Of a DNA stretch of 6,123 nt, positions 1-5,627 are shown piece after piece. The stretch's first letter is position 1, and every line of letters begins with the position of its first letter. Where the stretch lies: the NCBI GenBank assembly GCA_023420795.1, contig JAEZVM010000176.1:1-6123 (forward strand), in the 5' to 3' direction. Below the pieces are notes generated by a model. The model ran no database searches. It saw only the letters and a list, made by a program, of their open reading frames with translations, and had not been told where the DNA came from. The DNA is from Pseudomonadota bacterium (GTDB lineage: Bacteria; Pseudomonadota; Gammaproteobacteria; Burkholderiales; Burkholderiaceae_D). The position numbers and the translations under genes are program-made.

Positions 1-212
1 TGACCGAGATGTTCGACATGAGCGACGATGCTGCGATCAAGCATGTGATGCGGGCGCAGGCAGCGGACTTCTTTACGCTGCACGACGACATTCCGGGAAT
101 GCGCACGCAGGAACGTGCGGTGCAGGACGCAAAAACATTATTCGGGCAATTCAGCCAGTCGCGCCCGCAATTGCCGCCGAAACCCAGGCAACCGGGCAAA
201 CGCAAGAAATAA
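1..212 (+). CDS. C-terminal end of an unrecognised protein (5' end outside window)
   Basis: An open frame enters from the left edge (first full codon at position 3) and stops with TAA at 210-212. The visible 70 residues include a mixed charged stretch (residues like MSDDAAIKHVMRAQAADFF) and end in a strongly basic, proline-rich tail (QLPPKPRQPGKRKK). The ATG at 9 has almost no upstream sequence in the window and the frame is open before it, so it is more likely an internal methionine than the start. I do not recognise the family. The basic tail could contact nucleic acid or the membrane surface, but that is only a guess. The next gene starts 58 bases downstream in the same direction with no clear terminator between them, so the two could be co-transcribed. 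Confidence 0.55.
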   Translation, partial: TEMFDMSDDAAIKHVMRAQAADFFTLHDDIPGMRTQERAVQDAKTLFGQFSQSRPQLPPKPRQPGKRKK

Positions 213-270
213 GCGGCGTTGGGCGCATCGCAGGCTTCAAGACTGAGTTACCGACTATCAGGAAAACGAC

Positions 271-660
271 ATGAACGACAGTTTGACGAGGGATGAATTT
301 GACGCGCTGGCCCAGATCCGGCAGGCGAAGAAAGGCGCGCGGCCAAGCGCCTGCGTTTCTCGCAATGCCAAGCGGCTCATCGGCCTCAAGTATGTTGCGA
401 GCAGCAGGGATGGCACGCTTTCGCTCACCGAAAAAGGGCAGCAGACGCTGTTTGTGAAACGCTGTATCGATGGACTTCGGGCAGTGGCGAACGCCGCAGT
501 GGTGGCTACGGCACCGGCGGCCATCGATGCGGACGTCGCAACCTTCCTGAGCAGAAAAGGACTGATCGCACCGAAGCCAGCAACGGACGGATTCGAGCTG
601 ACCGAACGCGGGCAGGAGTCGCTGGCAGATATTGATTCAAGGGACAGCAAAGAGGGATAG
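271..660 (+). CDS. Small protein with two winged-helix-like segments, unknown function
   Basis: This is a 129-residue soluble protein with no signal peptide or membrane segment. The start is well supported: AGGAAA at 260-265 lies five bases before the ATG. Two halves resemble each other. Residues 34-60 run from RLIGLKYV to LSLTEKGQQTL, and residues 90-118 run from TFLSRKGLIA to FELTERGQESL. Each has the pattern hydrophobic helix, Gly-Leu turn, then a short beta hairpin ending in L-T-E-(K/R)-G-Q-x-x-L. That pattern is typical of the recognition helix and wing of MarR- or PadR-like winged-helix proteins. The region between them (66-86) is alanine-rich. I infer an internal duplication giving a tandem winged-helix fold. 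DNA binding is plausible, and protein-protein contact is also possible. I do not recognise a named family. It is convergent with the diguanylate cyclase gene downstream. Confidence 0.75.
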   Translation: MNDSLTRDEFDALAQIRQAKKGARPSACVSRNAKRLIGLKYVASSRDGTLSLTEKGQQTLFVKRCIDGLRAVANAAVVATAPAAIDADVATFLSRKGLIAPKPATDGFELTERGQESLADIDSRDSKEG

Positions 661-667
661 TTATATT

Positions 668-692
668 GGGCGAGAGCGCAATGTCTCCGCCC
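668..692. terminator. Possible bidirectional stem-loop between convergent genes
   Basis: GGGCG-AGA at 668-675 can pair with TCT-(C)-CGCCC at 684-692. This gives an eight-pair stem with one bulged C and an 8-base loop. It lies between the stop codons of the two convergent genes (660 and 722), where a shared terminator would be expected. There is no T-run on either side, so intrinsic termination would be weak. Rho-dependent termination or chance are alternatives. Confidence 0.3.
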
Positions 693-721
693 TGCTCTGC
701 CACGAAAGAGGCAAGCCGGCC

Positions 722-1483
722 TCAACCGGCGCTGACGACGCGGTTTTTCCCGGCGTTCTTGGCTTCATAAAGCGCCTTGTCGGCGCGCAGCACCACGGCG
801 GCCTGATCGTCGCCGGCGCGGCATGAGGTCACACCGGCGCTAAAGGTCAGCGGCACGCACTCGCCGCAATGGGTCAGGACCTGCTGAAGCAATGCGGTTT
901 GCAGGCGCGTGATTGCATGCATCGCGTCTTCCAGCCGGGTATCCGGCAGCACGATCAGGAATTCCTCGCCGCCGAAGCGGCCGATGACGTCCATCTCGCG
1001 CAGGGTGCTTCTCGCGGTGCGCACCAGATGCACCAGCGCCGCATCGCCTGCGGCGTGGCCGTGCGTGTCGTTCAGCTTCTTGAAGTTGTCCATGTCGAGC
1101 AGTGCAATGCTCACCGGCTCCCCGTTGCGCCCGGCGCGGGCGAGCGTATGTTCCAGCACGGAGGAAAGCCCGCGGCGGTTCAGGCTGCCGGTCAGCTGGT
1201 CTTCGCACACGAGTTCACGCATGCGCGCCAGCTCGGCCTCCAGTTCGTGAATGCGGCGCTCGGCTGCGCGCAGTTCGGCGCGAACCAGCGGCAAATCGTC
1301 GTCATGCGCATGCGGCATGTCCGCTGCCGGCGCGAGCATGTCGCTCAGGACTTTATTGAGGCTGACGGTGTTGTGCAGGCCGAAAGAGAGGCTCTCCAGC
1401 ATGGAACTGAAAGACGCTGGGGATTGCAGCGGATTGCGTTGCCCGCCCGGCAATGCCGCATGAGTGTCCATGACAGCGCTCAT
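722..1483 (-). CDS. Diguanylate cyclase (GGDEF domain protein)
   Basis: This 253-residue cytoplasmic protein is predicted to make the second messenger c-di-GMP from two GTP. Residues 1-65 match no domain I know. Residues 66-92 (VRAELRAAERRIHELEAELARMREL) are a likely coiled coil, the usual dimerising linker before a GGDEF domain. The catalytic domain covers about 93-252: DQLTGSLNRRG at 95-105, the metal-binding DMDNFKKLND at 130-139, the active-site GGEEF at 171-175, and the late ALYEAKNAGKNRV segment at 237-249. REMD (162-165) sits exactly five residues before GGEEF, which is the RxxD inhibitory I-site for product feedback. All key residues are present, so the enzyme should be active. There is no membrane segment or known sensor domain, so any input must come through the short N-terminus or a partner. 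The start is supported by AAGGAG (1491-1496) seven bases upstream. It is divergent from the MBL-fold gene. Confidence 0.95.
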   Translation of the reverse strand: MSAVMDTHAALPGGQRNPLQSPASFSSMLESLSFGLHNTVSLNKVLSDMLAPAADMPHAHDDDLPLVRAELRAAERRIHELEAELARMRELVCEDQLTGSLNRRGLSSVLEHTLARAGRNGEPVSIALLDMDNFKKLNDTHGHAAGDAALVHLVRTARSTLREMDVIGRFGGEEFLIVLPDTRLEDAMHAITRLQTALLQQVLTHCGECVPLTFSAGVTSCRAGDDQAAVVLRADKALYEAKNAGKNRVVSAG

Positions 1484-1490
1484 TCCCCTT

Positions 1491-1496
1491 CTCCTT
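1491..1496 (-). promoter_or_regulatory. Ribosome binding site of the diguanylate cyclase gene
   Basis: On the - strand this reads AAGGAG, followed by seven bases and the ATG ending at 1483. It fixes the start and excludes the downstream in-frame ATG at codon 5. Confidence 0.75.
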
Positions 1497-1550
1497 CATT
1501 CGTCGTTGTGCGGCAGCAGCCGCCTGAAGCAGGTAACGGACGCCGATCGA

Positions 1551-1580
1551 AAAAATTTAATGAGCGATTCATTTTTTTAA
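1551..1580. promoter_or_regulatory. AT-rich block with an inverted repeat in the divergent intergenic region
   Basis: In an otherwise GC-rich window, 1549-1580 is nearly all A and T and contains AATGA-gcgat-TCATT (1559-1573), a 5-5-5 inverted repeat flanked by A and T runs. It lies 68-97 bases upstream of the diguanylate cyclase start and about 200 bases upstream of the MBL-fold start. This is a sensible position for promoter or operator DNA, but I could not assign convincing -35/-10 pairs in either direction. Confidence 0.35.
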
Positions 1581-1742
1581 TTCGAGGGCGCCTTGATTCC
1601 GGATGAACGGGTACCAGGCACCGCACGGTTTCACGCTTCTTCCGCGCCCTGCCCGTTCTTCCATGGCGTTTGTGGTGCCTCAAGCCGCGCGCTCCAGCCA
1701 GGAAGAACATGGGCGAATCGCCGGCCTGCGCTTCCTTTTGCC

Positions 1743-1758
1743 TGGCAGGCATTTGCCA
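1743..1758. promoter_or_regulatory. Inverted repeat TGGCA-N6-TGCCA just upstream of the MBL-fold gene
   Basis: TGGCA (1743-1747) and TGCCA (1754-1758) form a perfect 5-6-5 inverted repeat ending 21 bases before the chosen ATG. It could be an operator or a small leader hairpin. It superficially resembles a sigma-54 promoter, but the GG and GC elements are nine bases apart instead of ten. Confidence 0.3.
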
Positions 1759-1779
1759 TTTTTCATGGATGGGCTCGTC

Positions 1780-2505
1780 ATGGCAGTGACCAATATCCAT
1801 TCCGGCACCAATGTGCAGGAAATTGCGGACAACATTTTCCGTATCAATACCCCTGTCAATATCGCCGGCGGCTTTTCGTTCAATCAATACCTGATTGCAG
1901 ATGATGCTCCGCTGCTGTTTCATACCGGACCGCGCAAGCTGTTTCCGCTGGTGCGGGAGGCAGTCGAGAGCATTCTCCCCGTCCACAGTCTCCGGCACAT
2001 CGGTTTTTCCCATTACGAAGCCGACGAATGCGGATCGCTTAACGAATGGCTGGCGCTGGCGCCGCATGCCGTGCCGCTCTGCAGCCGTGTTGCCGCGATG
2101 GTATCGGTCAATGACATGGCCGAGCGCGAAGCGCGCGCCCTGGCGGATGGCGAAATCGTGGAACTGGGCAGGCATCGCGTCAAGTGGCTTGATGCTCCGC
2201 ATCTTCCGCATGGATGGGAAACCGGCTACCTGATGGAGAGCAGCACCGCAACCCTGCTGTGCGGCGACCTGTTCACGCAGCCGGGAACGGGCGAACAGGC
2301 GCTCACTGAAGCCGACATCCTGGAGCCGAGTGAAGCCTTCCGGCATGCGATGGATTATTTTTCACACTCGACACACGCCCCGGCATTGATCGAAAAGCTG
2401 GCGAACGAGTCGCCCGCCACGCTCGCCTGCATGCACGGCAGCGCGTGGAAGGGCGATGGAGCGAATCTGCTCAGGTCGCTGGGCAAGCGCCTGACAGCCG
2501 ACTGA
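1780..2505 (+). CDS. MBL-fold di-iron protein related to flavodiiron/ODP oxygen-binding proteins
   Basis: This is a 241-residue protein with a metallo-beta-lactamase fold. The usual HxHxDH motif is replaced by H78-x-E80-x-D82 followed by ECGSLN. The flavodiiron/ODP (oxygen-binding di-iron protein) class of this fold carries that glutamate-containing pattern. Further candidate ligands are H141 or H144 (DAPHLPHGWETG), D163 (LLCGDLFTQPG) and H219 (ACMHGSAW), which completes an H-E-D-H-D-H set for two irons. There is no flavodoxin domain, so it resembles the short ODP type that binds O2 or NO rather than a full flavodiiron reductase. A sensing or reductase role with a separate electron donor is inferred. 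The frame is open further upstream to an ATG at 1603, but that extension is basic, low in recognisable structure and lacks a ribosome site. ATG 1780 has a weak GGATGGG six bases upstream and begins just before the family-like segment EIADNIFRINTPV. ATG 1765 is an alternative. Confidence 0.88.
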   Translation: MAVTNIHSGTNVQEIADNIFRINTPVNIAGGFSFNQYLIADDAPLLFHTGPRKLFPLVREAVESILPVHSLRHIGFSHYEADECGSLNEWLALAPHAVPLCSRVAAMVSVNDMAEREARALADGEIVELGRHRVKWLDAPHLPHGWETGYLMESSTATLLCGDLFTQPGTGEQALTEADILEPSEAFRHAMDYFSHSTHAPALIEKLANESPATLACMHGSAWKGDGANLLRSLGKRLTAD

Positions 2506-2566
2506 GCACACGAGACATTCAACGAACATACTGAACGCGTCTCGTGCCACTGCCCTCTCATCTCGT

Positions 2567-2583
2567 TGCACTATACAAGTGCA
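2567..2583. promoter_or_regulatory. 17-bp palindrome TGCACT-ATACA-AGTGCA, probable operator
   Basis: The two 6-base arms are perfect reverse complements around a 5-base spacer. The half-site and spacing match the NtrC-type pattern TGCAC(C/T)-N5-(G/A)GTGCA. LuxR-type or other dimeric regulators also use similar palindromes. TATACA (2572-2577) in its centre could serve as a -10 element, in which case a bound protein would block it. It lies 260 bases before the next start codon. I found no sigma-54 promoter (GG-N10-GC) between it and that gene, which argues against a classical NtrC-activated promoter. Confidence 0.45.
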
Positions 2584-2725
2584 TCATGCCTGCCCTGCCG
2601 GCTACGCTGCGCTAAGCGACATGACGAGGCAAAGAGCGAGATTCTGCGACTGGTCATGTGGTCTGCATTCCTCCACGCCACCGCACGCAAAACAGTTGCA
2701 AGTTATGCTACATTCGCAGCCAGAT

Positions 2726-2757
2726 CGATTGCGAGTTTCAGGTTGAATCGGCAATCG
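2726..2757 (+). other. Possible leader stem-loop
   Basis: CGATTGCGA (2726-2734) pairs with TCGGCAATCG (2748-2757) with one bulged G and a 13-base loop. It sits 85 bases before the start of the split-barrel gene, so it would probably be in its untranslated leader. No T-run follows, so it is not an obvious terminator. I cannot match it to a known riboswitch. Confidence 0.25.
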
Positions 2758-2842
2758 TCCATCCAGCCATCATTCCCCAATCTCGAGGCTCCGGGAGTCC
2801 TGACAAATGCCGGCTTCGCATTCCATATTCATTTCCGAATAA

Positions 2843-3340
2843 ATGGGCAGCACTGCCAAGACTCCCATTGATGAGGCGCTTGCCGCTTTTGCGCAAGATG
2901 CGGTGTCGATCACTATCGGTGCGTGCGACCAGCAGTTGCGCCCTTGCCTGGTGCGCGCCGCCGGCTGCCGCGTTTCGGCGGACCGCGAGCGTGTAAGCAT
3001 CTTCGTATCGGCCAGTCAGGGAGCGCCGGTGCTGGAATGCGTTCGTGATAAGGGCGCAATCGCGGTGGTATTCAGCCAGCCGACGACGCACCGCACCTTC
3101 CAGATGAAAGGCAAGTCGGCAGTGATCGGCTCGCTGGAAGAAGGCGACATGGAAATCCTCGCCGCCTACCGCAAGGCCTTCGCGCAGGAAGTCGCGCCAC
3201 TGGGATTTGGCGAGCCGCTCATCGAGACGCTGTTTACCTATCCGGCGAATGATGTGGTGCGCATCAGCTTCAGTCCGTCGGAAGTGTTTTCGCAGACGCC
3301 GGGGCCGAATGCTGGCGCTCGCCTGAAGGTGAGCCCATGA
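2843..3340 (+). CDS. Pyridoxamine 5'-phosphate oxidase-like split-barrel protein
   Basis: This 165-residue soluble protein fits the FMN-binding split-barrel superfamily. It has alternating strands at about 20-80 (VSITIGAC, VSIFVSA, AIAVVFSQP), the segment HRTFQMKGKSAVI at 83-95 that usually lies near the flavin phosphate, a helix at 101-116, and a C-terminal signature VRISFSPSEVFSQTPGPNAG (139-158) found in this family. The substrate is unknown. FMN or another cofactor such as heme or F420 could bind, and a true PNP oxidase is unlikely given the divergence. The ATG directly follows an in-frame TAA (2840-2842), so translation cannot begin earlier, yet there is no good ribosome site. Weak or leaderless initiation is possible. 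Its stop overlaps the next start (ATGA at 3337-3340), so the two proteins are translationally coupled and probably act together. Confidence 0.85.
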   Translation: MGSTAKTPIDEALAAFAQDAVSITIGACDQQLRPCLVRAAGCRVSADRERVSIFVSASQGAPVLECVRDKGAIAVVFSQPTTHRTFQMKGKSAVIGSLEEGDMEILAAYRKAFAQEVAPLGFGEPLIETLFTYPANDVVRISFSPSEVFSQTPGPNAGARLKVSP

Positions 3341-4674
3341 CGATCCAGCTCGATGCGATCCGCGAGTGCTTCGAGGGCGTGATTCCCGCCACCATGGCAA
3401 CCGCTTCGATCGACGGCACGCCGAACGTCGCGTATCTGTCGCAGGTGCAGTTCGTCGATAACGGACATGTCGCGCTGTCCTACCAGTTCTTCAACAAGAC
3501 GCGGCAGAACATCATGGCGAATCCGCGCGCGTCGCTGTGCATGACGAACCCTTCGACGATGGCGCAGTATCGGCTGTCTCTGGAGTACCTGCGCACCGAA
3601 ACCGCCGGCCCGCTGTTCGAGAGCATGAAGGCGAAACTGGCGGGAATCGCATCGCATTCCGGCATGGCGGGCGTGTTCCGCCTGCTCGGCGCGGATATTT
3701 ATCGGGTGCATGCGATCGAGATCGTGCCTGGTGCGGCTCCGCCTGCACCACCGGCGCGGCGCAACCTGCTGGCGGCATTGCGCGCCTGCCAGGAACGCAT
3801 GTCCCGCTGTACCGACCTTGAATCGCTGCTGGCCGAAACGCTGGCCTGCCTGCAGCAGCATTTCAGCATCGGACACACGATGGTGCTGATGGCCGATGCG
3901 CCCGGCGAGCGCCTGTACACGGTGGCCAGTCGCGGTTACGAGGAATCGGGCATCGGTTCCGAAATCCCGGTCGGGCACGGCGTGATCGGCGTCGCGGCGC
4001 GCGAACGCACACCGATTCGCGTCGGCCACATGAACGCCGAATATGCGTATGGCCGCGCGGTGCGGCAGAGCGCGCAGGACAGTGCGTGGGCGGACGGTCT
4101 GGAAACGGAAATACCGCTGCCGGGCCTGCCCGAATCACGCAGCCAGCTTGCGGTGCCGGTCATGGCGGCCCAGCGCCTGCTCGGCGTGCTGTACGTGGAA
4201 AGCCCGCAGGACCTGCGCTTTACCTATGACGACGAAGATGCGCTGGCCTGCCTTGCCGCACAGCTCGGCCTTGGGATTCACACGTTACAGAATGCCGTCG
4301 AAGTACATGAAGAAACGCAGCCCGATTCAACAGCGCTTCGGCAGCCGTCCGGGGCGCCGCTGGTGGTGCGTCACTATCCGGAGAACGGCTCGGTCTTCCT
4401 TGGTGACGACTACCTGATCAAGGGTGTCGCGGGCTCGATCTTCTGGACGCTGTTAAATGATTTTGCGGACAGGAAGCGCGTCGAGTTCACCAACCGCGAA
4501 CTGCGGCTCGACCCGCGCGTGCGCCTGCCGGATGTAAGCGACAACCTCGAAGCGCGCCTCATTCTGCTCAGCAAGCGATTGCTGGAACGCGCTGCGCCGG
4601 TGCGCATCGAGAAAACCGGGCGCGGGCGATTCCGCCTGTGCGTGGACCGCCCGGTGCAGCTCCGTTCCAACTGA
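3337..4674 (+). CDS. Split-barrel + GAF + C-terminal domain protein, probable redox/flavin-linked sensor
   Basis: This 445-residue cytoplasmic protein has three parts. Residues 1-131 form a second pyridoxamine-phosphate-oxidase-like split barrel (IPATMATASIDGTPNVAYLSQV at its start, FFNKTRQNIMANPRASL at 51-67, and IYRVHAIEIV closing). A Pro/Ala linker (132-142) follows. Residues about 150-318 look like a GAF domain (LESLLAETLACL, then GHGVIGVAARERTPIRVG at 213-230, and SQLAVPVMAAQRLLGVLYVES at 269-289). Residues 343-440 form a conserved-looking C-terminal module (VVRHYPENGSVFLGDDYLIKGVAG, FTNRELRLD, LEARLILLSKRLLE, RIEKTGRGRFRL) that ends like a winged helix with its wing. I infer a sensor in which flavin or small-molecule binding controls an output domain, possibly DNA binding. 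There is no histidine kinase, cyclase or GGDEF output. GAAGGTGAG (3325-3333) inside the preceding gene is its ribosome site. Confidence 0.88.
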   Translation: MTIQLDAIRECFEGVIPATMATASIDGTPNVAYLSQVQFVDNGHVALSYQFFNKTRQNIMANPRASLCMTNPSTMAQYRLSLEYLRTETAGPLFESMKAKLAGIASHSGMAGVFRLLGADIYRVHAIEIVPGAAPPAPPARRNLLAALRACQERMSRCTDLESLLAETLACLQQHFSIGHTMVLMADAPGERLYTVASRGYEESGIGSEIPVGHGVIGVAARERTPIRVGHMNAEYAYGRAVRQSAQDSAWADGLETEIPLPGLPESRSQLAVPVMAAQRLLGVLYVESPQDLRFTYDDEDALACLAAQLGLGIHTLQNAVEVHEETQPDSTALRQPSGAPLVVRHYPENGSVFLGDDYLIKGVAGSIFWTLLNDFADRKRVEFTNRELRLDPRVRLPDVSDNLEARLILLSKRLLERAAPVRIEKTGRGRFRLCVDRPVQLRSN

Positions 4675-4682
4675 AATATTTC

Positions 4683-5414
4683 TCACGCCGCTGCCGGCTC
4701 CGGCATCTCGACATCCAGCGCCGTCATCAGCTTGCTCCATTCAGGCATGGGCAAATGTGCCTTTGCCAAACCCAGAACGCCGTCGAATACCGGCACGGGG
4801 GCATTCCGGCGCATGCCGTTCAGCATTTCCGCACGTTCGCCTGCATGCATTGCCGGCATCATCCAGCGCATGATCGTCATCGACTCTTCCGGAGGGATCG
4901 ACGCAACGATCGCCTGCTCGATGCCGATCAGTTCCGCGTCGGTATGCGTCGCCCACAACACCTCGTTATTCGCGGTTTCCTCGACATTCATGTGCACGAA
5001 ATTCTCGGCGACGAAGAGCGCGAGATAGCGATAGAGTGCGTCGGCGGCGGCATGGCGCGCCTTTCCTTGCGCGTTGTCCACCACGTCCGCCATTTCTTCC
5101 AGTCGGCTGAGGGCCCACGCGTGCTGCTCATGCTCCGCGGCAACCTGCGTTGTCGATCCCGGACGGCGCACTTCCATCGCGGCATGAACGAATTGGTTTT
5201 CATGCAGAAAATGGCCGCGGCATATCGTTGCCAGCTCGCGCACCTGCCCGAGCACCTTTGCGGTGCCCGCTGCATCGTTGCAGTCCATGCTGCCGACCGC
5301 GGTCATCGTGTCCGCCATGAACAGCCTGAGGGCCTTGTGGATGATTGCGTAGATGTTGAAGCGTGGCTGTTGCGGCAGCGCGCCGCCTTGCTCGAAAGCT
5401 TTCAAGTGATCCAT
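4683..5414 (-). CDS. Hemerythrin-like (HHE) domain protein
   Basis: This 243-residue soluble, helical protein has a hemerythrin-type arrangement of candidate di-iron ligands. They are H26 (IHKALRLF), H68/H71/E72 and H77 (GHFLHENQFVH), H95/H98 (EHEQH), and H141 with E145/E146 (HMNVEE). Such proteins bind O2 or NO, store iron, or help repair iron centres; the exact role here is unknown. Residues about 185-235 form a helical C-terminal extension (MHAGERAEMLNGMRR, PEWSKLMTAL) beyond the four-helix bundle. The frame is open to an ATG at 5450, but the start at 5414 is chosen because AGGAG lies five bases before it and the first 12 residues of the longer version lack such a site. The stop is only 8 bases from that of the convergent GAF protein. 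Confidence 0.9.
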   Translation of the reverse strand: MDHLKAFEQGGALPQQPRFNIYAIIHKALRLFMADTMTAVGSMDCNDAAGTAKVLGQVRELATICRGHFLHENQFVHAAMEVRRPGSTTQVAAEHEQHAWALSRLEEMADVVDNAQGKARHAAADALYRYLALFVAENFVHMNVEETANNEVLWATHTDAELIGIEQAIVASIPPEESMTIMRWMMPAMHAGERAEMLNGMRRNAPVPVFDGVLGLAKAHLPMPEWSKLMTALDVEMPEPAAA

Positions 5415-5419
5415 CTGTT

Positions 5420-5424
5420 CTCCT
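5420..5424 (-). promoter_or_regulatory. Ribosome binding site deciding the hemerythrin-like gene start
   Basis: On the - strand AGGAG is followed by AACAG and the ATG at 5414-5412. This favours the 243-residue product over a start 36 bases upstream at 5450. Confidence 0.75.
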
Positions 5425-5496
5425 GTTGTGAAAATCGAATGACTCAGCAAGGGCCGAGCTTGGAGCAGGAGATTAATGGAGGCGGGATGGAGGGAT

Positions 5497-5540
5497 TCTT
5501 AAAACTTCATTCAATAAATCTTAAAAACTTCTTAAGTGCT
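5497..5540. promoter_or_regulatory. TCTTAA direct-repeat array with 11-bp phasing
   Basis: TCTTAA occurs at 5497, 5519 and 5530, with a degenerate unit (CATTCA) at 5508, so four 11-base units lie in tandem. Direct repeats one helical turn apart are the usual binding pattern of OmpR/PhoB-family response regulators. CTTAAA-N5-CTTAAG (5520-5536) closely fits the CTTAA-N6-CTTAA box of the PmrA/QseB group. The array lies 83-126 bases upstream of the hemerythrin-like start, in the leader or promoter of that gene. Assignment to a particular regulator is inference. Confidence 0.5.
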
Positions 5541-5573
5541 GCGGCATTGAAAGAAGGTGACTCACAAAACAGC

Positions 5574-5607
5574 CGGGGGCGGATCCGATGCCTCGGATCC
5601 GCCCCCG
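5574..5607 (-). terminator. Strong stem-loop terminator after the 70-residue gene
   Basis: A perfect 15-bp stem (5574-5588 with 5593-5607) with a TGCC loop begins about 20 bases after the stop of the small - strand gene. Read on the - strand it is followed by GGCTGTTTTG, a short T-tract set a few bases away. On the + strand ATTTTGC follows, so it may stop transcription both ways. It separates the small gene from the hemerythrin-like gene, which therefore probably has its own promoter. Confidence 0.75.
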
Positions 5608-5627
5608 ATTTTGCAAGAGCAAGCAGC

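Larger units (their letters stand above)
2506..2842. other. 337-base intergenic region upstream of the split-barrel operon
   Basis: No convincing gene is seen here; the short open frames lack ribosome sites and family features. It contains a CACGAGAC/GTCTCGTG inverted repeat with a 22-base spacer (2509-2516 and 2539-2546) right after the MBL-gene stop, without a T-run. A 17-bp palindrome follows at 2567-2583, and a leader-type hairpin lies at 2726-2757. The downstream gene's start has an in-frame stop immediately before it, so the coding region cannot extend into this stretch. Confidence 0.6.

Noticed and set aside
869..1606. Open frame of 245 codons on the + strand opposite the diguanylate cyclase
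   Set aside because: It is antisense to an intact GGDEF gene, with composition and lack of start signals typical of a shadow frame.
1743..1758. Sigma-54 promoter upstream of the MBL-fold gene
   Set aside because: The TGG and TTGC elements are present, but the GG-to-GC spacing is nine bases, not the required ten.
1484..1779. FNR-type site (TTGAT-N4-ATCAA) near 1593
   Set aside because: Only the left half (TTGAT) matches; the right half reads GATGA.
1480..2346. Open frame of 288 codons on the - strand opposite the MBL-fold gene
   Set aside because: The + strand frame carries the full di-iron ligand pattern. The antisense product is arginine-rich without family features or a ribosome site.
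2584..2842. Sigma-54 promoter downstream of the NtrC-like palindrome
   Set aside because: I found no GG-N10-GC arrangement on the + strand in this stretch.
3238..4029. Open frame of 263 codons on the - strand opposite the split-barrel/GAF gene
   Set aside because: It is antisense to two clear, coupled genes. Its His/Arg-rich composition indicates a shadow.
5415..5450. Longer hemerythrin-like product starting at 5450
   Set aside because: The internal ATG at 5414 has an AGGAG site at proper distance, and that site would lie within the coding region of the longer version.
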